Assembly: GCF_900537085.1 (NCBI RefSeq)
Contig: NZ_UNRE01000007.1
Coordinates: forward strand, 119,653-183,652
Length of the DNA stretch: 64,000 nucleotides
Direction of reading: 5' to 3'
Origin: Agarivorans sp. Alg241-V36
GTDB taxonomy: Bacteria > Pseudomonadota > Gammaproteobacteria > Enterobacterales > Celerinatantimonadaceae
This document shows positions 47,796 through 56,293 of this stretch, piece after piece. Every line of letters starts with the position of its first letter. The first letter of the stretch is position 1. The translations under genes and the position numbers were made by a program. The notes under the pieces were generated by a model. That model did not search any database. It saw only the letters and a program-made list of their open reading frames with translations, and was not told the origin of the DNA.

Positions 47796-47828
47796 AAAAA
47801 AACTCCTCGCAGGAAGGTGGCGAGGAGT
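47796..47828 (-). terminator. terminator of cassette 1
   Basis: A stem ACTCCTCGC/GCGAGGAGT (47802-47810/47820-47828) followed on the minus strand by six to seven T. It ends the first cassette and implies that cassette 2 has its own promoter. Confidence 0.8.
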
Positions 47829-47938
47829 AAACAAAGTTGCGAGCTAAGTAACAGCATGTAGCTAATCAAGCTGTTACTTAAGTTGTCGGAGTTTGCTTTT
47901 TGGGATTATTAGCAAGGTGCCCGCAGTTTTGTTAAAAG

Positions 47939-48448
47939 CTAATCCGCACTCTTTAGGCGAATGTTTTTAAAGCTGTAAGTCACTCCAGTTTGCGCGCCAC
48001 CAACAAAAAATGCGAAGGCTGCTTTAGAGTCACTCTTCGGAGCTTTAAAAGTTAAATTAAATGTTTGTGCATTTGGACTTACCGATAAGTCTTCAGCATA
48101 GTAAGTCGCATAATCGCCGGAGTCTTTTTGCACAATAATCGTTAAAGGGCTTTTCTGAGTGGCAGTAACTTCAGCAGAAATATTGTAGGTTTGCCCTTTC
48201 TCTAACTTCACTCGGGGGCGCTTTAACTGAATATGCCAAGGGTTACTGGCTTTATCATTAACGGTTACCGTTGCCGTTTCACCATTAAAACTAAAGCTGC
48301 CAGAGCCATCACCCCATCCGTCGTCACCAGCATTAACCTGGTCCCATCGATTCCCACTATCCAAGCTTATATCTAAGCCTGCTGCTGTTACGCCTGTTGC
48401 AACGGTAAATAAGCCGGCGGCTAATGCTAAGGATTTAAGTAATGTCAT
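47939..48448 (-). CDS. secreted CBM4/9-like protein C, cassette 1
   Basis: A 169-residue exported protein, the same length as its cassette 2 copy. Signal peptide MTLLKSLALAAGLFTVATG, then RWDQVNAGDDGWGDGSGSF, NPWHIQLKRPRV, YNISAEVTATQKSPLTI and GVTYSFKNIRL. It should be secreted as a free single carbohydrate-binding module. AGGAATAA precedes ATG. Third gene of cassette 1, 44 bases after B. The shared domain with B points to an older duplication inside the cassette. Confidence 0.75.
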   Translation of the reverse strand: MTLLKSLALAAGLFTVATGVTAAGLDISLDSGNRWDQVNAGDDGWGDGSGSFSFNGETATVTVNDKASNPWHIQLKRPRVKLEKGQTYNISAEVTATQKSPLTIIVQKDSGDYATYYAEDLSVSPNAQTFNLTFKAPKSDSKAAFAFFVGGAQTGVTYSFKNIRLKSAD

Positions 48449-48492
48449 GATTTATTCCTGTACTGTAAAAAGCTGTCTAATAAAAAAAATGA

Positions 48493-49044
48493 CTAGTAAG
48501 TGGAATTCAGTTTGATATTACTTAGGCTGTAGCTCACCCCTGGGTCAGCTTCGCCAAACATAATAGAAAAAGTTCCCTTCCTCTCGTCATTAGGCATGGT
48601 GAATTCGTAGGTATACAGTTTGCTATCGGTGCCAACCAATTCCGTACGATAAAAATAAGTAATGTACTCACCGTAATTTTGTTGAACAGCAATCACCATA
48701 TTGCTTGGCTCACTAGCAGAAGCCTCAACACTTAACTCGTAATTCATATCTTCCAATAAAGCTACGGGACGCTTTATTTGAATATGCCAAGGATTACTCG
48801 CTTTCTTCTTAACCTTAATATTGGCTTGTTCATTCGCTAAGCTGAAATTAGCTACACCATCTCCCCAACCTTGCAAACCGGCACTTACTTTGTCCCAGCC
48901 TTTGCCATTGTTAAGGGTATAGGTGACCATTAATGGAATAACGAACTGGTCATCCTTACCAGCGCTGTCAGAGCTTTCTGTATTGGCACAGGCCACTAAA
49001 AAACAACTCGAGACGGCAGTGAAAAAAACATAAAAACCTTTCAT
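48493..49044 (-). CDS. CBM4/9-like lipoprotein B, cassette 1
   Basis: A 183-residue lipoprotein (LVAC-AN lipobox) with one CBM4/9-like domain: GKGWDKVSAGLQGWGDGV, NPWHIQIKRPVALLED, LSVEASASEPSN and GVSYSLSNIKL. AAGGA is 8 bases before the Met at 49044 and only two before the one at 49050, so the former is used. Paralogue of 46148-46687, with roughly two thirds of residues alike by eye. Anchored by lipid, while C of the same cassette is free. Confidence 0.72.
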   Translation of the reverse strand: MKGFYVFFTAVSSCFLVACANTESSDSAGKDDQFVIPLMVTYTLNNGKGWDKVSAGLQGWGDGVANFSLANEQANIKVKKKASNPWHIQIKRPVALLEDMNYELSVEASASEPSNMVIAVQQNYGEYITYFYRTELVGTDSKLYTYEFTMPNDERKGTFSIMFGEADPGVSYSLSNIKLNSTY

Positions 49045-49121
49045 TTTCATATTCCTTATGAGCCATATATCCATAAAAACGCGCACGGCAATCCTACTGT
49101 GCGCGCTCAATTTAGCTGCGA

Positions 49122-49853
49122 TTAACTACAAGTCCACTCAACAGCTTCAGCCGGAATGCTTGTAGCTTCTTTCTCAATGGCAACTTTACCTATTTCATAG
49201 CTGACACTTTCGTTTCCACGAATATCAAAGCGCATTAGATCGTTAACCTTGGTGATATCAAAGGTAGGATTTTGAGGAGTGAAACAGCTCATCTTTATTG
49301 CTATAGTCGTCCAACCATCAGCTTCTAAATCAGCTAACTGAGTTTGGTTAAAGTAAAAAGCACTGCGGTTTAGATAGTCGTCTGTACCGGTATTTGTTTG
49401 CATAATCAGCTGATGACCAGTTGTAGCGCTATCAGCTGCAACCAATACAGACAGATCGATAAGCATTACACCGTTCTGGTATTCGGTTAGATCCATTTGC
49501 GATGCATCGCTGCCAACAATGAAGTAAACTTCAGCACTACCATCATCACCTGATGAGTACGTGTCAACTTTCCAAGTGTAGCTTCCTGCATTGTCACTTG
49601 GGCTCACTTCAAGAGCGCTTGTTTTAGCATAGCTCTCACCTTTCGCTAGACCCTGACGGTTGTAGCTGTCTGAATTTGACCCCACAATTATGCCGAAGTT
49701 AGTTGCAGGAATACCGTCATCAATAATAACAAGCGCATCCCCCACTGGCGGCTCTACTGGTGGATCAACTGGCTCTTCAATAGACTCGGTACAACCGGCT
49801 AGTGCAACTGCGCCAGCTAACATAGTGATTTTAAATATTGCGTTTTTACTCAT
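49122..49853 (-). CDS. lipoprotein A, cassette 1 (galactose-binding-like domain)
   Basis: A 243-residue lipoprotein: LAGC-TE lipobox, a Pro/Val/Glu spacer, then the same beta-rich domain as 46751-47503 (VMLIDLSVLVAAD, FYFNQTQLADLEADGWTTIAI and FDIRGNESVSYEIGKVAIE). GGGAG abuts the ATG at 49859, so translation should start at the Met at 49853. First gene of cassette 1. A near-perfect AGCGCT-type palindrome lies 108 bases upstream. Suggested role: glycan-binding surface lipoprotein. Confidence 0.7.
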   Translation of the reverse strand: MSKNAIFKITMLAGAVALAGCTESIEEPVDPPVEPPVGDALVIIDDGIPATNFGIIVGSNSDSYNRQGLAKGESYAKTSALEVSPSDNAGSYTWKVDTYSSGDDGSAEVYFIVGSDASQMDLTEYQNGVMLIDLSVLVAADSATTGHQLIMQTNTGTDDYLNRSAFYFNQTQLADLEADGWTTIAIKMSCFTPQNPTFDITKVNDLMRFDIRGNESVSYEIGKVAIEKEATSIPAEAVEWTCS

Positions 49854-49960
49854 GCTCATCTCCCTGTGAAATTGGTAAGGCAGGCAGGTACTTATTTCCT
49901 TGTGCCCATGGAATTTATCCTAGGGTTGGCCAGCAGCCAAAAAAACGATAATGATCACAA

Positions 49961-49974
49961 TGTAAGCGCTAACA
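49961..49974. promoter_or_regulatory. LacI-family-like operator before cassette 1
   Basis: TGTAAGCGCTAACA is a near-perfect palindrome (one mismatched pair in the arms) and the same motif as at 43402. It lies in the promoter region of the A-B-C cassette. Confidence 0.6.
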
Positions 49975-50212
49975 CGGCATAAAATTCAATATCGATGATT
50001 ACATCAACAAAATTGAGAAATTTATAAAATATCTATCAACAAATTAGACAGAAATATAAGTGATTGTTTTTAATTAACTTTGGTTTCAAAAGATATACAT
50101 AAACGTAAAAGGGATTAATATTTAATCATCAAAACCCTTGAATAATGTAAGCATATAAATTCACAGTGTGTTTACTAAAAATCACAGTATTTGATAGGGT
50201 ATATTTCGCAAC

Positions 50213-50227
50213 TTTCACACTGTGAAA
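50213..50227. promoter_or_regulatory. 15-base dyad TTTCACACTGTGAAA
   Basis: A perfect odd palindrome around one C. A related half, TTCACAGTGTG, lies near 50159-50170. It falls in the AT-rich gap (49854-50315) upstream of cassette 1. No regulator can be assigned. Confidence 0.3.
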
Positions 50228-50265
50228 TAATTTTCATAACAGCAAAACGAAATCAATAAACAAAA

Positions 50266-50290
50266 AAAGCAGAACCAATAGTTCTGCTTT
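50266..50290 (-). terminator. terminator after ubiK
   Basis: A stem AAAGCAGAAC/GTTCTGCTTT with loop CAATA and a T tract on the minus strand, 26 bases after the ubiK stop. Confidence 0.85.
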
Positions 50291-50315
50291 ATCAACAAGT
50301 TACATTTAGGTGTTT

Positions 50316-50570
50316 TTAGTCTTTTGCGTTCAGTTTTTCTTCTAATTCCGCGACTTTTTGCTCTAAGGTACTTAGCTTTTCACGGGTACGTAACAATACT
50401 TGAGTTTGTACATCGAAGTCTTCGCGATTAACCACATCAAGTTGACTCAATTTAGCTTGAATCACCTGCTTCACCTTACGTTCAAACTCATCGCCCGCAT
50501 TTTTCAATCCAGGCGGCACCATATCGCTAACTTGTTTAGCAATCTCTTCTATCTTGGCTGGGTTAATCAT
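50316..50570 (-). CDS. ubiK: ubiquinone biosynthesis accessory factor UbiK
   Basis: An 84-residue protein matching UbiK (YqiC), a coiled-coil factor that assists the Ubi complex under air. The signature REDFDVQTQVLLRTREKL is followed by a heptad-type end (LEQKVAELEEKLN), and it opens INPAKIEEIAKQV as in E. coli. Slightly shorter at the C-terminus than the E. coli protein. Single gene with its own terminator. Confidence 0.92.
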   Translation of the reverse strand: MINPAKIEEIAKQVSDMVPPGLKNAGDEFERKVKQVIQAKLSQLDVVNREDFDVQTQVLLRTREKLSTLEQKVAELEEKLNAKD

Positions 50571-50643
50571 GCTTATCTCCTTTGATTTGGCCTCATTGTA
50601 TAGAAGCTATTTTATTGGCTCAAGCCAGCAAACTGACTATCTA

Positions 50644-51402
50644 TTAATGCTGTTTGGCAAGCGCAGCATCAATAGCAAAAATATTATCCAATACGCCCAG
50701 CTCTCGCAGCCGGCTGAGCGCTTGTTGTAAACGCTTAGCTTGTTCCATTTGATTAGAGGCGCGTGACCAATACAAATTGCCGTAGCGCGTAGCAAGATGA
50801 TAAATCGGGGTAATCCGCTCGGGCTCAAGATAAAGCTCTTGCAGCGCATGATTGATTGAGTAGTTGCTTGCCACCATCACGTCGATGCGCTCTAGCAACA
50901 ACATTTGGATCCCTTGGGCGGTATCGTTAAAGCTGATGCGCTCAATGTCGGGATTATCATCAATGTCTGGGCCATAAGCCGCGCCCCGAATAACCCCCAC
51001 CCTTTTACCCTTTAACTTACTTATATCATCTATTACTGGTTCACCCGCGTTGGCAACGGCAACCACCTTTATTGTAACCACTTGGCCTAAATCCACGGCA
51101 ATCTGTTCAGCCTTGGGGCTGGCGAACATTACCGCAAAATCAGCCGTGCCAGATTTAATTTCTTTAATTACCCTTGGATAAGGCCGCATCACATTATTGA
51201 ACGGAAGTTCTGCTTCACTGGCGAGGGCGCGGGTAAATTGAACTAATAAGCCCTGCTCATGTAACTCGCTGCTTTTATAGCCCCAAGGTTTTACTAAGCT
51301 GGTAGAGAATTTAGCCGGAGCCAAATCGGTAGCCAGCACAGTTCCGGTGAGTAACAACAGCAAACAGCACAGTAGCCGCATTAAGTTCCTTAGCTTATAC
51401 AT
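50644..51402 (-). CDS. periplasmic solute-binding protein, SBP_bac_3 type
   Basis: A 252-residue exported protein related to amino-acid-type binding proteins. A signal peptide (MRLLCCLLLLLTGTVLA region) precedes YKSSELHEQGLLVQFTRAL, FAVMFASPKAEQ, LKGKRVGVIRGAAYG and MLLLERIDVMVASNY. No permease or ATPase is beside it, so it may be a stand-alone sensor-like or orphan binding protein. The ATG at 51402 has CAGG upstream and follows the ybaK stop by seven bases, so the two are probably co-transcribed. Confidence 0.78.
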   Translation of the reverse strand: MYKLRNLMRLLCCLLLLLTGTVLATDLAPAKFSTSLVKPWGYKSSELHEQGLLVQFTRALASEAELPFNNVMRPYPRVIKEIKSGTADFAVMFASPKAEQIAVDLGQVVTIKVVAVANAGEPVIDDISKLKGKRVGVIRGAAYGPDIDDNPDIERISFNDTAQGIQMLLLERIDVMVASNYSINHALQELYLEPERITPIYHLATRYGNLYWSRASNQMEQAKRLQQALSRLRELGVLDNIFAIDAALAKQH

Positions 51403-51409
51403 AAACCTG

Positions 51410-51883
51410 TTATTGGCTAAGTTTAGCAAACTGCGCACCTAATACGCTTTGCAGCACGCTAGCCGCCAATTGCAGCGAGAGTCCTCGTTTACCTGCACTC
51501 ACTACTATTTCGGCAAACTGTTCGGCGCTGCTGTCGATAAAAGTAGGCAGTCGTTTTTTTTGACCAAATGGGCTAATGCCACCTTTAACGTAGCCAGTGG
51601 TGCGCTCGGCTACCGGTACTTCGGCCATTCGCATCTTCTTAATCTTAGCCGCTTTAGCCAGTGCTTTTAGATCAAGCTGGCCACTTACCGGCACTACCGC
51701 CACCACCATATTTTTGGGGTTGCTATCGTCACAGGCTACTAGCGTTTTGAATACCAACTCTTCGGCTAAACCCAGCTTATCGGCGCTGTCTTGGCCAAAA
51801 TTTCCCTGCTGCGGGTCACTCTTGTATTCAAGCAATTGAAAGCTCTGTTTGGCTTTTTTAAGTTGTTGTACTGCGGGAGTCAT
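51410..51883 (-). CDS. ybaK: Cys-tRNA(Pro) deacylase YbaK
   Basis: A 157-residue YbaK/ProX-type editing protein that hydrolyses Cys-tRNA(Pro) made in error by prolyl-tRNA synthetase. Conserved blocks are VFKTLVACDDS, VAVVPVSGQLDLKALAKAA, TTGYVKGGISPFGQKKRLP and FIDSSAEQFAEIVVSAGKRG. Full length. Followed closely by the binding-protein gene, which has no obvious functional tie. Confidence 0.92.
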   Translation of the reverse strand: MTPAVQQLKKAKQSFQLLEYKSDPQQGNFGQDSADKLGLAEELVFKTLVACDDSNPKNMVVAVVPVSGQLDLKALAKAAKIKKMRMAEVPVAERTTGYVKGGISPFGQKKRLPTFIDSSAEQFAEIVVSAGKRGLSLQLAASVLQSVLGAQFAKLSQ

Positions 51884-51892
51884 ACTACTGCC

Positions 51893-52774
51893 TTAATTAC
51901 GCGCTGCTATTTGCCAAAATCGTTGCATTAGAGGTTCATGTAACCTTCTTGATAACATACAGATCCCTAAATCGAAAGGCTCTAGCTCTACCCCTACAGC
52001 GATACTTTGAATTCGCTCGCGAACTGGGCTGTTGTCTACCACCACCTCGGGCGCAATACCCACTCCGCTGCCCAAGGCCACCATGCTTACAATCGCTTCA
52101 TGGCCTGCTACCTTGGCATAAACATTTGGCTTAATACGCATCGCTTTAAACCAATGGTCAATACGTGCTCGTGCTGGCCCATGTTCGGGCAAAATAAACG
52201 GTACTTGATCCCAAGGAATAGGATTTCGCTCTAGCAGTTTGCGCACATTACACGACACCGTTGGGCCAATAATAGATAGCGGAATTTTACTAATACTGGC
52301 AAAAGCCATGTTTAGAGGTAACTGCTCGGGGCGCGCCGCAATGGCAATATCCACCTCGCCATTTGCCACCTTATCCACGGCCATAGCAACGTCTCCCGTA
52401 GCCAGTTTTATGTCGGCATTAGGGCAAGATAGGCGATACTTATCCAAAATATCTGGCAAGTGGCTATAACTGGCGGTAACCGAGCAATATAAGGTGAGCT
52501 CACCAGCCAACTCGCTAGACTGCAACGACAAGTCCATTTGCAGGGTTCGCCATTGCTCTAACCAGTTTTCAGCAAAACTGCGAAAGCGCTGCCCAGCTTG
52601 AGTAAGGTGCACACTGCGTTTATCTCGGGTAAACAAGGCACTGCCTAACTCATCTTCCAGCCTTTGAATAACCCGGCTCAAGGTAGACGCACTCACATGC
52701 ATAGACTGGCTAGTTTTAGCAAAGTGCAGGCTATGGCTTAAGTGCAAAAACAGCTCTACGTTTCGAACATCCAC
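51893..52774 (-). CDS. ilvY: LysR-type regulator IlvY
   Basis: A 293-residue LysR regulator. The helix-turn-helix is SLHFAKTSQSMHVSASTLSRVIQRLEDE; an effector domain follows. It is divergent from ilvC across 211 bases, the arrangement of IlvY, which activates ilvC when bound to acetolactate or acetohydroxybutyrate. Sequence and context agree. It ends nine bases before the ybaK start on the same strand. Confidence 0.92.
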   Translation of the reverse strand: MDVRNVELFLHLSHSLHFAKTSQSMHVSASTLSRVIQRLEDELGSALFTRDKRSVHLTQAGQRFRSFAENWLEQWRTLQMDLSLQSSELAGELTLYCSVTASYSHLPDILDKYRLSCPNADIKLATGDVAMAVDKVANGEVDIAIAARPEQLPLNMAFASISKIPLSIIGPTVSCNVRKLLERNPIPWDQVPFILPEHGPARARIDHWFKAMRIKPNVYAKVAGHEAIVSMVALGSGVGIAPEVVVDNSPVRERIQSIAVGVELEPFDLGICMLSRRLHEPLMQRFWQIAARN

Positions 52775-52985
52775 GGAAGCCTCCTTAGTTTGTCTTTACT
52801 GAAATCACTATTTCACTTTCTGCAATACAATATCCCAAAAACATCATTTTACGCAATGCACCTTTCGGTTTATATTGAGCCCATCACGAGACAGGTATAA
52901 AGAAACGCACCCAAAGAGGTGTACTGGGATCTCGTAAACACAACACCATCATCATTTGATTAACGCTATTTTTACGGAGTCGAAC
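52775..52985. promoter_or_regulatory. ilvY-ilvC divergent regulatory region
   Basis: Known IlvY targets lie between these two genes. TGCAATACAATAT near 52820 and ACGCAATGCA near 52851 are possible LysR-type half-sites, but I cannot fix an operator by eye. Confidence 0.5.
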
Positions 52986-54467
52986 ATGGCTAATTATTTC
53001 AACACCCTAAGCCTACGCCAAAAGCTAGAGCAATTAGGTAAATGTCGTTTTATGGATCGCAGCGAATTTGCTGATGGTTGTAACTTTATTAAAGACTGGA
53101 ACATCGTAGTTGTTGGTTGTGGCGCTCAAGGCCTAAACCAAGGTCTAAACATGCGTGATTCGGGTCTAAACATCTCTTACGCTTTGCGTGATGCAGCAAT
53201 TAAAGAGAAGCGTGCTTCTTTTGTTCAAGCTACCGACAACGGTTTTACAGTAGGTACTTACGAAGAGCTTATCCCTCAAGCGGATATGGTACTTAACCTT
53301 ACTCCAGACAAGCAGCACAGCAACGTTGTTGAAACTGTAATGCCACTTATGAAGCAAGGTTCTACCCTAGCTTACTCACACGGCTTCAACATTGTTGAAG
53401 AAGGCATGCAAGTACGTGAAGACATTACTGTAGTAATGGTTGCACCTAAGTGTCCAGGTACTGAAGTACGTGAAGAGTACAAACGTGGTTTTGGTGTTCC
53501 AACCCTAATCGCTGTTCACCCAGAAAACGACCCACAAGGTAACGGCCTTGCGATTGCTAAAGCTTACGCTTCTGCAACCGGTGGTGATCGCGCTGGTGTA
53601 CTTGAGTCTTCATTCGTAGCTGAAGTTAAATCTGACCTTATGGGTGAGCAAACTATTCTTTGTGGTGTGCTACAAACTGGCGCCATCTTAGGTTACGACA
53701 AAATGGTAGCCGAAGGCATTGAGCCAGGTTACGCCGCTAAACTCATCCAGTTTGGTTGGGAAACAGTAACCGAAGCACTTAAGCACGGTGGCATTACCAA
53801 CATGGTAGATCGCCTATCTAACCCAGCTAAAATCAAGTGTTTTGACCTAGCCGACGAGCTTAAAGACCTAATGCGCCCATTGTTCGAAAAGCACATGGAC
53901 GACATCATTGAAGGTGAGTTCTCTCGCACTATGATGACAGACTGGTCAAACAACGACGTTAACTTGCTTAAATGGCGTGAAGAAACTGGCGAAAGCGGTT
54001 TTGAAAAAGCACCAGTATCTGACGTAGAAATCACCGAACAAGAATTCTTCGACAAAGGCATCATCTTAGTTGCTCTTGTTAAAGCCGGTGTTGAGCTAGC
54101 CTTCGAAACTATGGTTGCTGCAGGCATCATCGAAGAGAGTGCATACTACGAGTCACTACACGAGACTCCGCTAATTGCTAACACCATTGCACGTAAGCGT
54201 TTATACGAAATGAACGTTGTAATCTCTGATACTGCAGAATACGGTTGTTACCTATTCTCTCACGCTGCTGTGCCACTATTGCGCGACACCGTGAACAACA
54301 TCAGCCTAGAGTACATCGGTAAAGGGTTTGACGAGCAAAGCAACGGCGTTGATAACGCTCGCCTAATCGAAGTAAACGAAGCACTACGCAGCCACCCTGT
54401 AGAGGTTGTAGGTACTAAACTACGCGGCTATATGACTGACATGAAGAAGATCGCCGTTGGTGGTTAA
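52986..54467 (+). CDS. ilvC: ketol-acid reductoisomerase
   Basis: A 493-residue long-form (class II) ketol-acid reductoisomerase, the second step of valine and isoleucine synthesis, using NADPH and Mg2+. The NADPH-binding loop is [20 protein letters not shown]. Other blocks are [49 protein letters not shown] and [22 protein letters not shown]. Begins [19 protein letters not shown] as in E. coli; CGGAG lies before the ATG at 52986. Strongly biased codon use suggests high expression. Confidence 0.97.
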   Translation: MANYFNTLSLRQKLEQLGKCRFMDRSEFADGCNFIKDWNIVVVGCGAQGLNQGLNMRDSGLNISYALRDAAIKEKRASFVQATDNGFTVGTYEELIPQADMVLNLTPDKQHSNVVETVMPLMKQGSTLAYSHGFNIVEEGMQVREDITVVMVAPKCPGTEVREEYKRGFGVPTLIAVHPENDPQGNGLAIAKAYASATGGDRAGVLESSFVAEVKSDLMGEQTILCGVLQTGAILGYDKMVAEGIEPGYAAKLIQFGWETVTEALKHGGITNMVDRLSNPAKIKCFDLADELKDLMRPLFEKHMDDIIEGEFSRTMMTDWSNNDVNLLKWREETGESGFEKAPVSDVEITEQEFFDKGIILVALVKAGVELAFETMVAAGIIEESAYYESLHETPLIANTIARKRLYEMNVVISDTAEYGCYLFSHAAVPLLRDTVNNISLEYIGKGFDEQSNGVDNARLIEVNEALRSHPVEVVGTKLRGYMTDMKKIAVGG

Positions 54468-54510
54468 TCTTTGATGTTTGGTGAGTGACGACTCACCAGC
54501 GTTGAATTTG

Positions 54511-54543
54511 AAAAGCCCTGAGTATTACTCAGGGCTTTTTTTG
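54511..54543 (+). terminator. ilvC terminator
   Basis: A 13-base stem AAAAGCCCTGAGT/ACTCAGGGCTTTT with loop ATT, then more T. Strong intrinsic terminator 43 bases after the ilvC stop. Confidence 0.9.
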
Positions 54544-54636
54544 ATTGTGGACGTGTTAAAATTTTCGCCTGCGCTGGCAACTAAAAGCTTTCACCTACCC
54601 GCTTTTGTAATCAATCGAAATCACTTTTTTAAAAGC

Positions 54637-54820
54637 AGAGCTTTCGCCTGCGGCGACGTCATTAAGCTTTGATCGAGTGAAGCTTAACGAAGCAAAAAGA
54701 AAACTCGCCCTGCATTATCTTCTTCCTGCGTTGCTCGTGCCTAAGTGCGTCGAAAAACTCGCTGCGCTCAAACAGGTTTCGACTCAATCACTTAGCCACT
54801 TGCGCTACTCAGCGATAATG
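54637..54820 (-). repeat. dispersed repeat copy 1
   Basis: About 184 bases, nearly identical to 55805-55987 in the same direction, from AGAGCTTTCGCCTGCGGCGA to CTACTCAGCGATAATG. The inner hairpin is TTAAGCTT/AAGCTTAA instead of TTTTTCTTTG/CAAAGAAAAA in copy 2, so pairing is kept while bases change. Confidence 0.85.
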
Positions 54821-54839
54821 TAGCGATCTAACCCACTCG

Positions 54840-55730
54840 TTAACCACCACTAGATGCTCTTCGCTTCTCCAAAATCCATGTAAATTGCTCAATAGGAATT
54901 TGTTCAAAATCTTCAGGTACCGGAAGTCCATAGGGTGTATCTCCCTTATATATGACAGGTACAGCATTTTTAGGAAACCTAAACCTTTGACTCAGAATAT
55001 TGAGATATAAACTACAGCAGTCAATGACTTCACTATTAGCTTCAAAGTACTTGTCCATGAGCTCATCTATTAACAGCATGTATTCCTTTATAAATGGAAA
55101 CAAATCAAAACTAACATTCTTCTGTTCAATTTCAGGTCGGAGCTTCTTCCATTTAAAGCCAGAGTCTAGTATCTCATCTCGATACACATTCACTGATAAA
55201 TTAATGTCACCCGACATTTTTTCAGCATTTACACTTAATGATGAAATTGGAAGGTTATTATGCTGAGAATAATTCCTTAGTTCGTATAAGAATCGATATG
55301 AAAACGAATTTTTGTGCAGATTTCTCCGATACCTATTCCATTCATTTACTTCAAGAGAATCAACGCCAAAAACTTTACCTAACTTTATTTCGGCGCTAGT
55401 TAAAAAAGCACTAGCAGAAGAAAGAAAGTTGTTGATGCGTTGGGATATAAGAACCAAATGGTTTAACTGATTATAAGCTAACCCCTTTTGTGGCATTGCA
55501 TCTCGCCAAAAAGAAACGCACTCAGCAATGGAACCCAAAAACTCTTCAAAATTATCTTTGGCGGCTCCATACATCATTAAAATCGGCTGCAAGTCAAAAA
55601 TAACTTTAGTTTCTTTTTGTAGTTCTTCATAACACGCTGCTGGAAAGTCATCTTGATGAATTGCAACATCGACTTTGCCTTGATAGCCCTTGGAATAATG
55701 GCCAACTCTATAACGTTGTGTATCTTCCAT
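54840..55730 (-). CDS. orphan protein with HEPN-like RNxxxH motif
   Basis: A 296-residue cytoplasmic helical protein I do not recognise as a named family. It contains YELRNYSQH, an R-N-x3-H motif (Arg152, His157) like the catalytic motif of HEPN ribonucleases, between predicted helices. There is no partner nucleotidyltransferase next to it. The gene is AT-richer than its neighbours and lies alone between two direct repeat copies, which suggests an acquired accessory gene. The Met at 55730 is used (AAGGCAGGT upstream); the frame is open for 16 more codons. It could be a defence or toxin protein, or unrelated with a chance motif. Confidence 0.6.
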   Translation of the reverse strand: MEDTQRYRVGHYSKGYQGKVDVAIHQDDFPAACYEELQKETKVIFDLQPILMMYGAAKDNFEEFLGSIAECVSFWRDAMPQKGLAYNQLNHLVLISQRINNFLSSASAFLTSAEIKLGKVFGVDSLEVNEWNRYRRNLHKNSFSYRFLYELRNYSQHNNLPISSLSVNAEKMSGDINLSVNVYRDEILDSGFKWKKLRPEIEQKNVSFDLFPFIKEYMLLIDELMDKYFEANSEVIDCCSLYLNILSQRFRFPKNAVPVIYKGDTPYGLPVPEDFEQIPIEQFTWILEKRRASSGG

Positions 55731-55804
55731 ACCTGCCTTCATAACAACATAACTATTAGTGATTAAGCAGATTACCACCTTTGGCTCTCTTCATCAGGGC
55801 TCAA

Positions 55805-55987
55805 AGAGCTTTCGCCTGCGGCGACGTCATTTTTCTTTGACGAGCAAAGAAAAACGAAGCAAAAAGAAAACCCGCCCTGCATTATCTTCTTCCTGCGTTG
55901 CTCGTGTCTAAGTGCGTCGAAAAACTCGCTGCGCTCAAACAGGTTTCGACTTAATCACTTAGCCACTTGCGCTACTCAGCGATAATG
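55805..55987 (-). repeat. dispersed repeat copy 2
   Basis: About 183 bases, a direct copy of 54637-54820. It contains a 10-base hairpin stem TTTTTCTTTG/CAAAGAAAAA. Together with copy 1 it brackets the HEPN-like gene. Confidence 0.85.
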
Positions 55988-56107
55988 AAGGTACTAAAAG
56001 CCGGAACTGTGAGTCCCTTTTACTCGAAAGCTGAATTAGAGCTAGTTGTAACCACACGGAACAACTCTAACAAAAGAAACATTAAATTTAACCTCGCGGA
56101 TCATTCC

Positions 56108-56293
56108 CCATCATCTTCGCCGAGTAGCGCAGTCAATCAGCGACTGAGCCGAGCATTGTTTGAGCGAAGCGAGTTGCACAGGCGCGCTGATTGATGAGCA
56201 ACACAGGAATTAAGAAGATGCGGGGCAGCCTTTCTTTTGCTTCGTTTTCTTTGGCTGTTCAAAGAAAATGACGTCGCCGTCTAGGCGAAAATT
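56108..56293 (+). repeat. dispersed repeat copy 3, inverted
   Basis: A diverged reverse-complement copy of the element (GAGTAGCGCA, TTTGAGCGAAGCGAG, GAGCAACACAGGAA, GAAGATGCGGGG, CTTTCTTTTGCTTCG, GACGTCGCCG). With copy 2 it forms a large inverted repeat about 120 bases apart. It leads into the tandem array. Confidence 0.7.

Noticed and set aside
52775..52985. Exact IlvY operator
   Set aside because: Possible half-sites are visible but too weak to place; only the region as a whole is annotated.
54478..54672. 64-residue open frame after ilvC
   Set aside because: It runs through the ilvC terminator and into the dispersed repeat, with no coding signal.
55967..56194. 75-residue open frame on the plus strand
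   Set aside because: It lies across repeat sequence, has no ribosome site and its translation follows the repeat, so it is not called a gene.
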